From contig DASYEM010000011.1 of the NCBI GenBank assembly GCA_036499025.1, forward strand, positions 1-32,494: a DNA stretch of 32,494 nt, read 5' to 3'. Shown one piece after another: positions 1-8,039 of the stretch (within the stretch, counting starts at the first letter, position 1; each line of letters opens with the position of its first letter). The notes beneath the pieces are model-generated. The model saw only the letters and a list, made by a program, of their open reading frames with translations. It ran no database searches and was not told where the DNA came from. Source of the stretch: Parvibaculum sp036499025 (GTDB taxonomy: Bacteria > Pseudomonadota > Alphaproteobacteria > Parvibaculales > Parvibaculaceae). The translations under genes and the position numbers were made by a program.

Positions 1-589
1 CCCTGGAAATGCCGACCGGCGCGATGACCGGAATGATGTCGGAAGCGATGATCGTCTTCAGGATTTCCGGGTTGATGCTTTCCGGCTCGCCGACGAAACC
101 GAGATCGAGGATTTTCTCGATGTTGGATTCAGGATCGTGGACCTTCTGCGTCACTTTCCGGGCGACGATGAGGTTTCCGTCTTTGCCCGAAAGGCCGATG
201 GCCCGTCCGCCCGCCTGATTGAGCTGGGCGACGATCTGCTTGTTGATGGAGCCCGCCAGCACCATCTCGACGATCTCGACGGTCGCCTTGTCGGTGATGC
301 GGAGCCCGCCGGAAAATTCGCTCTTGATGCCGAGCCGCGTCAGCATGGCGCCGATCTGCGGGCCGCCGCCGTGAACGACGATGGGATTGAGGCCGGATTG
401 TTTGAGCAGCACGATGTCGCGAGCAAACTCCGCGCCCAGCGCCTCGTCACCCATGGCGTGACCGCCATATTTCACGACGATGGTGCGCTTGTCGTAACGC
501 TGCATGAAGGGAAGGGCTTCGGACAGAACGCGGGCGCGCTCCATATCCTTGGCGTCGTCGACCGGATTATGTGACGGATGACCCGACAT
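1..589 (-). CDS. argB: Acetylglutamate kinase (3' end outside window)
   Basis: ArgB phosphorylates N-acetyl-L-glutamate with ATP, the second step of arginine biosynthesis, in the cytoplasm. Reading the minus strand from the ATG at 589-587 gives 196 open codons running off the window edge; the family is usually about 300 residues, so the C-terminal third is missing. Visible amino-acid-kinase motifs are the N-terminal VVKYGGHAM phosphate loop near residue 38 and the IVVHGGGPQI substrate/phosphate loop near residue 70. Further on, the stretch around GLSGKDGN is typical of ArgB. It lies 30 bases downstream of engB and probably belongs to the same transcript. Family assignment is secure; only the end is unseen. 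Confidence 0.95.
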   Translation of the reverse strand, partial: MSGHPSHNPVDDAKDMERARVLSEALPFMQRYDKRTIVVKYGGHAMGDEALGAEFARDIVLLKQSGLNPIVVHGGGPQIGAMLTRLGIKSEFSGGLRITDKATVEIVEMVLAGSINKQIVAQLNQAGGRAIGLSGKDGNLIVARKVTQKVHDPESNIEKILDLGFVGEPESINPEILKTIIASDIIPVIAPVGISR

Positions 590-619
590 GAAGCGTTCTT
601 CCCCTGGGCATTCCGCCCG

Positions 620-1360
620 TTATTCCGATGGGGCTTTATAGCGGAAGGCCTCCGGGTCTGCCAGCGAGGCGATTTCGGCGCGGAGTTCCGCAATGCCCTC
701 GCCCTTGACCGATGAGGTCGCGATGACCATCGGATGGGCGGCGACGTGGCGGCGAATGCCCTCGCGCACCTCTTCGATGCGGGGCTCGACTTCGGAGGCT
801 TTGAGCTTGTCGGTCTTGGTCAGCACCACCTGATAGGAGACGGCGGTGGTGTCGAGGAGCTTCATCACCTCGTGGTCGCTGTCTTTCAGCCCGTGGCGCG
901 CATCGATCAGCACCAGCACGCGTTGCAGCGCGACCCGGCCTTGCAGATAGGCCATGACGAGCTTCGTCCATTGCTCGACGCGGCTCCGCGTCTCGCGTGC
1001 ATAGCCATAGCCGGGCAGATCGACCAGCGTCAGGGCGGGGTAGCCCTTGGGGCCGAGCGCGAAGAAATTGAGCTCCTGCGTCCGGCCGGGCGTGTTCGAG
1101 GTGCGCGCCAGCGTGTTGCGCCCGGTGAGCGCGTTGACGAGGCTCGACTTGCCGACATTGGAGCGGCCGGCAAAGCAGATTTCCGGCGCGCCGGGCGGCG
1201 GCAGGTTTTCGACGCTGGTCGCCCCGCGCACGAAATCGCAAGGCTGGGCAAAGAGCCAGCGCCCGGCTTCGAGATCGCCTTTCAGCAGACCCTTGCCCTC
1301 AAGGGCGGCTTTGGCGGCGTTCTCCGCGTCGCGGCTTTCGTCTTCGCCCATCGCGGTCAC
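620..1360 (-). CDS. engB: Ribosome-biogenesis GTPase EngB (YsxC/YihA)
   Basis: EngB is an essential TrmE-Era-type GTPase needed for maturation of the large ribosomal subunit. All GTP-binding motifs are visible in the 246-residue product: G1 GRSNVGKSS at 65-73, the G2 threonine in TPGRTQ near 94, G3 DLPGYG at 114-119, G4 TKTD at 181-184, and a G5-like TSS near 216. An N-terminal extension of about 30 acidic/alanine-rich residues precedes the usual family start. The first codon is GTG, overlapping the yidC stop as GTGA, which suggests translational coupling; an ATG at 1351-1349 is the alternative. Placement after yidC is common in alphaproteobacteria. Confidence 0.95.
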   Translation of the reverse strand: MTAMGEDESRDAENAAKAALEGKGLLKGDLEAGRWLFAQPCDFVRGATSVENLPPPGAPEICFAGRSNVGKSSLVNALTGRNTLARTSNTPGRTQELNFFALGPKGYPALTLVDLPGYGYARETRSRVEQWTKLVMAYLQGRVALQRVLVLIDARHGLKDSDHEVMKLLDTTAVSYQVVLTKTDKLKASEVEPRIEEVREGIRRHVAAHPMVIATSSVKGEGIAELRAEIASLADPEAFRYKAPSE

Positions 1361-3216
1361 TTGTCGCCGTCGGCGGGCGCTTTCCTGAACAGTTTTTCAA
1401 GGCCGAGATTGCTGAAGATTTCGATCGGCACGCCCTGGCGGCGCATGATGACGCCCTGTTGCAGAACCGACAGCGTGTTGTTCCAGGCCCAGTAGATGAC
1501 GAGGCCGGCGGGGAAGCCCGCGAGCATGAAGGTGAAGAGCACCGGCATCCACATGAAGATCTGCTGCTGGATCGGATCGGACGGCGCGGGGTTCATGCGC
1601 TGCTGCACGAACATCGTGAAGCCCATGATCAGCGGCCAGAGGCCGAGCAACAGGAAGTGGCCGATGACCGGCACGCTGGACGGATCCCAGGGAATGAGGC
1701 CCATCAGATTGAAGATCGTCGTCGGATCGGGCGCGGAGAGATCGTGGATCCAGCCGAAGAACGGCGCGTGGCGCATTTCGATGGTGACGAAGAGCACCTT
1801 GTAGAGCGAGAAGAAGACCGGGATCTGGATCACGATCGGCAAACAGCCCGCGATGGGGTTCACCTTTTCGCGCTTGTAGAGCTCCATGATCTCTTGCTGC
1901 TGCTTCATCTTGTCGTCTTTGTAGCGCTCGCGCATCGCTTCCATCTGCGGCTGCAGCTTCTTCATCTTGCTCATCGACTCGTAAGAGCGATTGGCGAGCG
2001 GGAAGAAGGCGAGCTTGATAAGCACCGTCATGATGAGAATGGCGATGCCGAAATTGCCGACTTCGCGCGCGATGAGATCGATGCCCTTGAAGACGGGCTG
2101 CGTCAGGAACCAGAAATAGCCCCAGTCGATCAGCAGATTGAAACGATAGATGCCCGCGTCGCGATAACCGTCGATGACCTTCGACACTTTCGCGCCGGCA
2201 AACAGACGGTTCGTCACCGTCGTCGCGGAGCCCGGCGCAATGGTGAGCGCCTCGTAGCGGTAATCCGCCTGGAAGCCGTCATGCTTGGGGTCCTGCACGG
2301 GGCTTGGCGTCGCGCTGAAGCGGGCGACGAATTTCTGACCGGCTTGCGGAATGAGCGCCGAGGCCCAGTATTTGTCGGTGATGCCGAGCCAGCCTTCGCT
2401 GTCCGAGATCGACTTGTTGACGACGTCCTTGATCGCGGCGGCGTATTTGATCGCCTCTTCGCCGTTTTCCTTGAACTCGCCGATGAAGCCTTCATGCAGG
2501 ATGTAGAAGGGCTTCAGCTCCGACTGTCCGGTGCGCGAGATGAGGCCGTAGGGATAGAGCGTCACGGCGCTCGCGCCCTTGTTCTCGACCGTATCGACGA
2601 TGGTGAAGAGGAAATTCTCGTCGAGCGAAATCGTCCGGTGGAAGACGAGACCTTCGCCATTGTCGAAGGCGAGCGTGACCGGCGTCGTCGGCGTGAGCGT
2701 GGTCCCTTTTTCAACCGTCCAGGCGCTGTCGGTGGTCGGAAGCTTCACCGTGCTGCCCGGCGCGCCGATGAAACCGAACTCGCTGAAATAGGGCTTGTCG
2801 GTATGGGCGGGCGAAAAGAGCGTAATCTCGGGGCTCGTCTTGTCGACCGTCTCGCGATACTGGCGCAAATGCAGATCGTCGAAACGCGCCCCCTTCAGGG
2901 CGATGGAGCCGTCGAGCTGACCCGAGGCGATGTCGAGGCGCGGGCTCTGGGCGAGCGCCGCCGCGCGGTCGATGACGTTGGGGGTGATCGTTGCGCCGCT
3001 GGAGCCCGCGACGTTCGGCAGCCGCGCCGCATCGGCGCCCGGCGCCGTTGATGCGGCCTTGTCGCCTTGCGGCTTCTGCGCTCCGGCCTGTTCCGAGATC
3101 GCCTGCTGGCGCGCCTTCTCGGCTTCCATGCGCGGCGTCACGAAGAAGTGCTGCCAGCCGATGAAGACGATCACCGAAAGCAGAATGGCGATCAGGAAAT
3201 TGCGATTGTCACCCAT
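1357..3216 (-). CDS. yidC: Membrane protein insertase YidC
   Basis: YidC inserts and folds inner-membrane proteins, alone or with SecYEG. The 619-residue product starts MGDNRNFL and has a first membrane helix at about 6-24. A large periplasmic beta domain follows (roughly 90-370). The conserved 60 kDa inner-membrane-protein domain with about five helices ends the protein, including the conserved arginine in FFPLANRSYESM and the cytoplasmic coiled region rich in K, M and Q. I chose the ATG at 3216-3214 rather than the longer open frame from 3282 because homologues begin MxxxRNFL. It overlaps rnpA by 8 bases. No yidD-like gene sits between them, unlike in many bacteria. Confidence 0.97.
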   Translation of the reverse strand: MGDNRNFLIAILLSVIVFIGWQHFFVTPRMEAEKARQQAISEQAGAQKPQGDKAASTAPGADAARLPNVAGSSGATITPNVIDRAAALAQSPRLDIASGQLDGSIALKGARFDDLHLRQYRETVDKTSPEITLFSPAHTDKPYFSEFGFIGAPGSTVKLPTTDSAWTVEKGTTLTPTTPVTLAFDNGEGLVFHRTISLDENFLFTIVDTVENKGASAVTLYPYGLISRTGQSELKPFYILHEGFIGEFKENGEEAIKYAAAIKDVVNKSISDSEGWLGITDKYWASALIPQAGQKFVARFSATPSPVQDPKHDGFQADYRYEALTIAPGSATTVTNRLFAGAKVSKVIDGYRDAGIYRFNLLIDWGYFWFLTQPVFKGIDLIAREVGNFGIAILIMTVLIKLAFFPLANRSYESMSKMKKLQPQMEAMRERYKDDKMKQQQEIMELYKREKVNPIAGCLPIVIQIPVFFSLYKVLFVTIEMRHAPFFGWIHDLSAPDPTTIFNLMGLIPWDPSSVPVIGHFLLLGLWPLIMGFTMFVQQRMNPAPSDPIQQQIFMWMPVLFTFMLAGFPAGLVIYWAWNNTLSVLQQGVIMRRQGVPIEIFSNLGLEKLFRKAPADGDK

Positions 3217-3616
3217 GAAGCGTGTCTTCCTTGCTCTCGGCATTGGAGCGGGAGGGATGTTGCGCGCCCTGCGCGCGGCCATGAACCTTGGCCAGCGCGT
3301 TGCGCAAGTCGTCGAGAAGATCGGGCCAGGCCCGCGTCAGCGTCGAAAGCCGCCCGACAAGGACGTAGTCGTAACCGGCTTTGGCATGAAGGGGAAGGAT
3401 TTCGCGCGCCGCTTCCTTGAGCCTGCGCCGCGCCCGATTCCGTATCACGGCGTTGCCGACTTTTTTGGTCACGGTGAAGCCGGCGCGCGGGCCCTTGTCG
3501 TCGCCGCGCTGAAGCGCTTGCAACACAAGACCGTTCGCAGCCCATTTGCTCGCGCGGGCGGCGGCGAGAAACTCGGCTCGCTTTTGCAGTCTGGGAAGTT
3601 CGGGGTGCCGGGTCAT
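3209..3616 (-). CDS. rnpA: Ribonuclease P protein component
   Basis: RnpA is the protein subunit of RNase P and helps the catalytic RNA trim tRNA 5' leaders. The 135-residue product has the typical start LPRLQKRAEFLAAARA, the central beta strands with GFTVTKKVGNAVIRNR, and the signature basic helix RNRARRRLKEAAR. The ATG at 3616 fits the family; an upstream TTG at 3646 would only add a poorly conserved leader. The gene follows rpmH by 60 bases and its end overlaps yidC, so rpmH, rnpA and yidC look like one transcription unit. Confidence 0.95.
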   Translation of the reverse strand: MTRHPELPRLQKRAEFLAAARASKWAANGLVLQALQRGDDKGPRAGFTVTKKVGNAVIRNRARRRLKEAAREILPLHAKAGYDYVLVGRLSTLTRAWPDLLDDLRNALAKVHGRAQGAQHPSRSNAESKEDTLHG

Positions 3617-3676
3617 CAGGGCTGAACCCCGCTTATGGGCAGCCAAAAGGATGCCGCCCGGAACAGGCTTGCCGAA

Positions 3677-3811
3677 TTAGGCCGAAAGCTTCTTGCGGCC
3701 ACGGGCGCGGCGGGCGGCGAGAACCTTGCGGCCACCGACGGTCGCCATGCGCGCACGGAAGCCGTGGCGATGCTTGCGGACGAGCTTGCTCGGTTGATAG
3801 GTCCGTTTCAC
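3677..3811 (-). CDS. rpmH: 50S ribosomal protein L34
   Basis: This 44-residue basic protein of the large ribosomal subunit reads MKRTYQPSKLVRKHRHGF..., continues RMATVGGRKVLAARRARGRKKLSA and ends in TAA. That is the exact size and sequence type of alphaproteobacterial L34. The start is GTG (3811-3809), preceded by a purine-rich GGAGAAGAG about 4 bases away. It is the first gene of the leftward rpmH-rnpA-yidC-engB-argB block, downstream of the promoter at 3918-3947. Confidence 0.97.
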   Translation of the reverse strand: MKRTYQPSKLVRKHRHGFRARMATVGGRKVLAARRARGRKKLSA

Positions 3812-3880
3812 GTCTCTTCTCCGCCGGAACTGGCATCTGGCGACCCGGAAAGGTCTGCTCTGAAGCCTTGAATTAATAGA

Positions 3881-3905
3881 GCCGTCGGCGTGGACGCCTG
3901 ACGGC
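3881..3905 (-). promoter_or_regulatory. Hairpin in the rpmH 5' leader
   Basis: Arms GCCGTC-GGCG and CGCC-T-GACGGC fold into a ten-pair stem with one bulged base and a four-base loop. It lies between the predicted rpmH promoter and the rpmH start, so it would be in the 5' untranslated RNA. There is no following U tract, so it is not a classic terminator. A role in leader stability or L34 autoregulation is only a possibility. Confidence 0.45.
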
Positions 3906-3917
3906 TGTTAGGCCGGG

Positions 3918-3947
3918 TGTATAGTCGATATATCCGCCTGAAGTCAA
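3918..3947 (-). promoter_or_regulatory. Sigma-70-type promoter of the rpmH block
   Basis: On the minus strand, TTGACT (3947-3942) and TATACA (3923-3918) are separated by 18 bases, close to the consensus -35 and -10. Transcription would start near 3911, about 100 bases before the rpmH GTG. The rest of the 306-base gap between rpmH and the next gene (3948-4117) shows no other clear element apart from the purine-rich ribosome-binding stretch just before 4118. Confidence 0.65.
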
Positions 3948-4117
3948 TGCGCGGAGCCGAAGTCGATCCACGGAATAATAGCCCTCACAATCGGGTGATG
4001 AGGCATCGCGGCCCCCTTTTCCAGCTTCTTTTCGCGTAATCTCCCGTTCCGGCAGGGGGAAGGGCCGCCAGCGCTCATGTTCCCTATTTGTTTCATGGTT
4101 AAAAGAGAGAACGAAAG

Positions 4118-4843
4118 ATGAGTGAAACAAGCGAACCGGCAGGAAAAAAGTCGCTGCCGGCCCGTTTCTGGCCGCTCGGCCTTTTGGCGCTGGGCCTCAT
4201 CGCCTTCTTCGCCCTCGGCCTCAACCGTTATGCGACGCTCGACACGCTGCGCGATAACCGCGAGGCGTTGAGCGGCTGGGTCGCCGCCCATAAGGCGCTC
4301 GCCGTCCTGATCTATGTCGGCGCCTATGCGCTGATGGTCGCCTTCTCGCTTCCCGGCGCGCTGGTGGCGACGCTGACCGGCGGCTTCCTCTTCGGCACGA
4401 TCCTGGGCGGGCTCGCGACCGTCATCGCCGCAACCATCGGCGCGACGATCCTCTTCATCGCCGCCAAGACCGCCTTTGGCGATCTGCTGCGCGCGAGAGC
4501 GGGGCCTGCGATCAAGCGCATGGAGGAAGGCTTCCGCGAAAACGCCTTCTCCTATCTCCTTGTGCTGCGCCTCGTGCCGCTCTTTCCCTTCTTTCTCGTC
4601 AATCTCGCGCCCGCCTTTCTCGGCGTCACCTTGAGGGTCTTCGTCGCCGCCACTTTCATCGGCATCATTCCGGGCACGTTTGTCTTTGCAAGCCTCGGCA
4701 ACGGGCTCGGCGCGGTCTTCGATGCGGGCCGCAAGCCGGATCTCGGCCTGATAAAAGAGCCGCAGGTGATCCTGCCGCTTCTGGCGCTGGCGGCGCTGGC
4801 GCTGGTCCCTGTTCTCTATCGCCGCCTTCGCCGCGCGCGCTAG
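4118..4843 (+). CDS. TVP38/TMEM64-family membrane protein
   Basis: This is a 241-residue polytopic inner-membrane protein of the DedA-related TVP38/TMEM64 (SNARE-associated/VTT) family. Hydrophobic segments lie near residues 18-36, 60-80, 85-118, 140-165, 170-195 and 215-232. The family signature is RLVPLFPFFLVN near 150-161, with a GG-rich re-entrant segment (TGGFLFG) near 88-94. Members are proposed lipid or small-molecule transporters, but no transport reaction is established for this branch. A purine-rich AGAGAGAACGAAAG stretch precedes the ATG. The next gene downstream is a flavoprotein disulfide oxidoreductase; the two families are often adjacent or fused in other bacteria, which suggests a shared redox-linked role. 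Confidence 0.85.
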   Translation: MSETSEPAGKKSLPARFWPLGLLALGLIAFFALGLNRYATLDTLRDNREALSGWVAAHKALAVLIYVGAYALMVAFSLPGALVATLTGGFLFGTILGGLATVIAATIGATILFIAAKTAFGDLLRARAGPAIKRMEEGFRENAFSYLLVLRLVPLFPFFLVNLAPAFLGVTLRVFVAATFIGIIPGTFVFASLGNGLGAVFDAGRKPDLGLIKEPQVILPLLALAALALVPVLYRRLRRAR

Positions 4844-4885
4844 GATCGGCGCCCGATGGGGCTCTGGCCATGTCTGCTATTTTTC

Positions 4886-4967
4886 CGTCATTGCGAGCGC
4901 AAGCGAAGCAATCCAGTCTTTCTTCGCGGTTTTCTGGATTGCCACGGCCTTCGGCCTCGCAATGACG
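4886..4967. repeat. Dispersed intergenic inverted repeat
   Basis: The terminal 12-mer CGTCATTGCGAG (4886-4897) is matched by its exact reverse complement at 4956-4967. Inside are the inverted arms CAATCCAG and CTGGATTG, so the whole 82 bases can fold into a long imperfect hairpin. The CGTCATTGCGAG...CAATCCAG pattern is a widespread small intergenic repeat in alphaproteobacterial genomes. It separates the TVP38 gene from the oxidoreductase gene and may act as a transcription attenuator. No second copy was seen in this window. Confidence 0.75.
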
Positions 4968-5013
4968 CTTCGTTTTAGCCCCCTTTCAACACGAACCCAA
5001 CGGACCCGATCAC

Positions 5014-6429
5014 ATGCCGAAAAAGATCAAGGCGGATATCTGCGTCATCGGCGCGGGCTCGGGCGGTCTTTCGGTCGCGGCGGGCGCGGCGCAGATGGGC
5101 GCGCGCACGGTGCTGATCGAGCGCGGCCACATGGGCGGCGATTGCCTGAACACAGGCTGCGTGCCCTCGAAAGCGCTGATCGCGGCGGCCAAACACGCTC
5201 ATGACATGACCGACGGCACCCGCTTCGGCATCGCGCGCGCCGAACCGCAGATCGATTTCGCCAAGGTGAACGCGCATGTGAAAGGCGTCATCGCCGCCAT
5301 CGCGCCCAACGACAGCGTCGCCCGCTTCGAAGGTCTCGGCGTCAACGTGTTGCAGGGCGAGGCGCGCTTCAAGGACCGCCACACCGTCATTGTCGGCACG
5401 ACCGAAATCCGCGCCCGCCGTTTCGTCATCGCCACGGGTTCGCGCGCCAGCGTGCCGCCGATCCCCGGCCTCGACACGGTGCCCTATCTCACCAACGAAA
5501 CCATCTTCGACAATGCAACGTGCCCGGAGCATCTCGTCATCATCGGCGGCGGTCCCATCGGCATCGAAATGGCGCAGGCCCATCGCCGTCTCGGCGCGAA
5601 GGTCACGATCATCGAAGCCGCCCGCGCCTTGTCGAAAGACGATCCCGAACTCGCCCTCTTCGTTCTCGACCGCCTGACGCATGAAGGTGTCGAAATTCTT
5701 GAAGGCGCGCGCATAGCAAGCGTCGCCGCCGCCGACGGCAAGATCGCCGTCATGCTCGAAGACGGTCGCAAGATCGAAGGCTCGCATCTCCTCGTCGCGA
5801 CGGGCCGCTCGCCCAATATCGACAGCCTCGATCTCGACAAGGCGGGCGTCACGGCGACGTCTCACGGCATCAATGTCGACGATCGCCTGCGCACCGCGAA
5901 CAAGAAGATTTTCGCCATCGGCGACGCGATAGGCGGATTGCAGTTCACCCATGTCGCGAATTATCACGCGGGCCTCGTCATCCGCAACGCGCTCTTCCGC
6001 CTTCCGGCGAAAGTCGATTACGCCAACATTCCGTGGGTCACCTATACCGATCCCGAACTCGCCCATGTCGGCGAGACGGAGGCAGAAGCCCGCGCCCGCC
6101 ACATGAAGATCAATGTGCTGCGCTGGCATCTGGCTGAAAACGACCGCGCCCAGGCGACGCGCGAAACCGAAGGCCAGATCAAGGTCATCACCGACATGCA
6201 TAGCCGCATCCTCGGCTGCACCATCGTCGCCCCCAACGCGGGCGAGCTGATATTGCCCTGGGTGCTGGCGAAATCGCGAGGCCTCAAGCTCTCCGCCCTG
6301 GCGGGCGTCACCGTGCCCTATCCGACGCTCTCGGAAATTTCAAAGCGCGTGGCGGGCTCCTATTACACGCCGACGCTCTTCAGCCCGCGCACCAGGGCGC
6401 TGGTCCGCTTTCTCGGCTTCTTCGGCTGA
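5014..6429 (+). CDS. FAD-dependent pyridine nucleotide-disulfide oxidoreductase
   Basis: This 471-residue class-I flavoprotein belongs to the dihydrolipoamide dehydrogenase / mercuric-reductase-like group. It has an N-terminal FAD site GAGSGG (13-18) and a redox-active pair in GGDCLNTGCVPSKA (C44, C49). A second nucleotide-binding loop GGGPIGIE lies near 178, the FAD-binding ATGRSPN and GDAIGG motifs follow, and the C-terminal dimerisation domain has the TYTDPELAHVGETE motif. The HxHPT catalytic site of lipoamide dehydrogenase is replaced by PYPTLSE, so tyrosine stands where the proton-shuttling histidine would be. The C-terminal Cys pair and N-terminal metal-binding domain of true MerA are absent. 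The natural electron acceptor is therefore unknown. It probably works with the upstream TVP38 protein. Confidence 0.88.
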   Translation: MPKKIKADICVIGAGSGGLSVAAGAAQMGARTVLIERGHMGGDCLNTGCVPSKALIAAAKHAHDMTDGTRFGIARAEPQIDFAKVNAHVKGVIAAIAPNDSVARFEGLGVNVLQGEARFKDRHTVIVGTTEIRARRFVIATGSRASVPPIPGLDTVPYLTNETIFDNATCPEHLVIIGGGPIGIEMAQAHRRLGAKVTIIEAARALSKDDPELALFVLDRLTHEGVEILEGARIASVAAADGKIAVMLEDGRKIEGSHLLVATGRSPNIDSLDLDKAGVTATSHGINVDDRLRTANKKIFAIGDAIGGLQFTHVANYHAGLVIRNALFRLPAKVDYANIPWVTYTDPELAHVGETEAEARARHMKINVLRWHLAENDRAQATRETEGQIKVITDMHSRILGCTIVAPNAGELILPWVLAKSRGLKLSALAGVTVPYPTLSEISKRVAGSYYTPTLFSPRTRALVRFLGFFG

Positions 6430-6499
6430 CGCCTTGCCCCGTCCCGGGCTATGATCGCCGGCGAACGGATTTGTCCGCGCGAAAAGGCAAGCTCACACG

Positions 6500-8029
6500 A
6501 TGACGAACGAGGAGGCCCAATTCCGGCCAGCGGAGCTTCAGACCCGGCCTGCCCAAAGGCGGCTCGGCTTCTTCCTGCGCCGCAGCCTGTCGCGCCGTCT
6601 CCTGCTTCTCACCATCCTCTTCGTGATGCTGAGCGAAGTGCTGATCTTCGTTCCCTCCATCGCCACCTATCGCAGGACCTGGCTTGAGCAGCATATCGGC
6701 GCGGCCCAGATCGCGGCGCTGGCCTTGCAGGCGACGCCCGACAACATGGTCTCGCCCGCGCTCCAGCAGCAGCTTCTCGAAAACGCGCAAGTCTTCGCCG
6801 TCTCGCTCCATCGCGAGGATGCGCACAAGCTGATCCTGAGCGAGAAGATGCCGCCCGCCGTCGATGCGGCCTATGACCTGCGCCACGCCATGATGCCGAT
6901 GCTGATTATGGACGCCTTCCGCACCTTGGCCGCGGGCGATGGCCGCGTCATCGAGGTCGCGGGCGTGCCGCGCTTCGGCGCCGGCGACTTCATCGAAATC
7001 GTCATCGATGAAACGCCGCTTCGCCACGCGATGATCGATTACGGCATCAACATTTTCTGGATGTCGATCGTCATTTCCATCGTCACGGCAAGCCTCGTCT
7101 TTTTTGTGCTGCACCTGATGATCGTGCGCCCCGTGCGCCGCCTCACCGAAAACATGGTCGCCTTTCGCCACAACCCCGAAGACGCGCGCCGCGTCATCGA
7201 GGCTTCGGCGCGCGAGGACGAGATCGGCGTGGCCGAGCGAGAACTGGGGACCATGCAGCGCCGCATCCGCGCCACCTTGCATGAACGCGCACGGCTGGCC
7301 TCGCTGGGCGCGGCGGTGAGCAAGATCAATCACGATCTGCGCAACATTCTCGCCAACGCCCAGCTTCTGTCCGACCGCATCGGCGCCGTCGACGATCCGA
7401 CGGTGCGCCACCTTGCGCCGCGCCTTTTTGCCTCCATCGACCGCGCGATAGACCTGTGCACGCGCACCCTGCGGTTCGGGCGCGCCGATGAAGAGCCGCC
7501 GCGCCGCACGCGCTTTGAACTGAAGCCGCTCGTCGATGAGGTGCGGGGGCTGGCGGGCCTCGCCGAAGAGGCAAAGATCGTCTGGCACAACGAGGTCCCC
7601 GATCATTTCGAAATCGAGGCCGACCGCGATCATCTCTTCCGCATCCTGCTGAACCTCGGCCGCAACGCCGTGCAGGCGATTGAAGGCGAGAGCGAGGCGG
7701 GCAAGAGCGGCGAGGGCGATATTCGCATCGCCGCCAGACGCGCCGCAGATCACATCCATATCGACGTGACCGATAGCGGGCCGGGCCTGCCTGAAAAAGC
7801 CAGGGCGCATCTCTTCGAAGCTTTCTCCGGCAATGCGCGCGCCGGCGGCACCGGCCTCGGCCTTGCCATCGCCGACGAATTGGCGCGCGGTCACGGCGGC
7901 CATATCGATCTTCTGTCGAGCGGGGCGGGGCTCACGCATTTCCGTATCTGCATCCCGGCGGAAAATTCGCTGCTCGCCTGCGACGAAGCCGAAGCGACAA
8001 GCGTTAACCCGGCACGGGTCGTTGCATGA
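6500..8029 (+). CDS. Membrane sensor histidine kinase
   Basis: This 509-residue two-component sensor has a first membrane helix at about 34-54 and a periplasmic sensing region of about 125 residues. A second helix lies at about 184-208 and a HAMP linker at 209-260. The DHp helix carries the phospho-accepting H278 in SKINHDLRN. The ATPase domain has the N-box N389, G1 DSGPGLP at 425-431 and G2 GGTGLGLAIA at 449-458. The H-box (NHDLRN) is of the less common HDLRN type rather than HELRT. No response regulator lies nearby. The stop is 10 bases before the glucokinase start, so the two are probably co-transcribed. The signal is unknown. Confidence 0.92.
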   Translation: MTNEEAQFRPAELQTRPAQRRLGFFLRRSLSRRLLLLTILFVMLSEVLIFVPSIATYRRTWLEQHIGAAQIAALALQATPDNMVSPALQQQLLENAQVFAVSLHREDAHKLILSEKMPPAVDAAYDLRHAMMPMLIMDAFRTLAAGDGRVIEVAGVPRFGAGDFIEIVIDETPLRHAMIDYGINIFWMSIVISIVTASLVFFVLHLMIVRPVRRLTENMVAFRHNPEDARRVIEASAREDEIGVAERELGTMQRRIRATLHERARLASLGAAVSKINHDLRNILANAQLLSDRIGAVDDPTVRHLAPRLFASIDRAIDLCTRTLRFGRADEEPPRRTRFELKPLVDEVRGLAGLAEEAKIVWHNEVPDHFEIEADRDHLFRILLNLGRNAVQAIEGESEAGKSGEGDIRIAARRAADHIHIDVTDSGPGLPEKARAHLFEAFSGNARAGGTGLGLAIADELARGHGGHIDLLSSGAGLTHFRICIPAENSLLACDEAEATSVNPARVVA

Positions 8030-8039
8030 GAGTGATGGT

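Noticed and set aside
1459..3051. 530-codon plus-strand open frame opposite yidC
   Set aside because: Shadow of yidC with low-complexity R/E/H/D-rich sequence and no domain signature.
5014..6429. Mercuric reductase (merA)
   Set aside because: The C-terminal cysteine pair and the N-terminal metal-binding domain are missing, and no mer genes are nearby.
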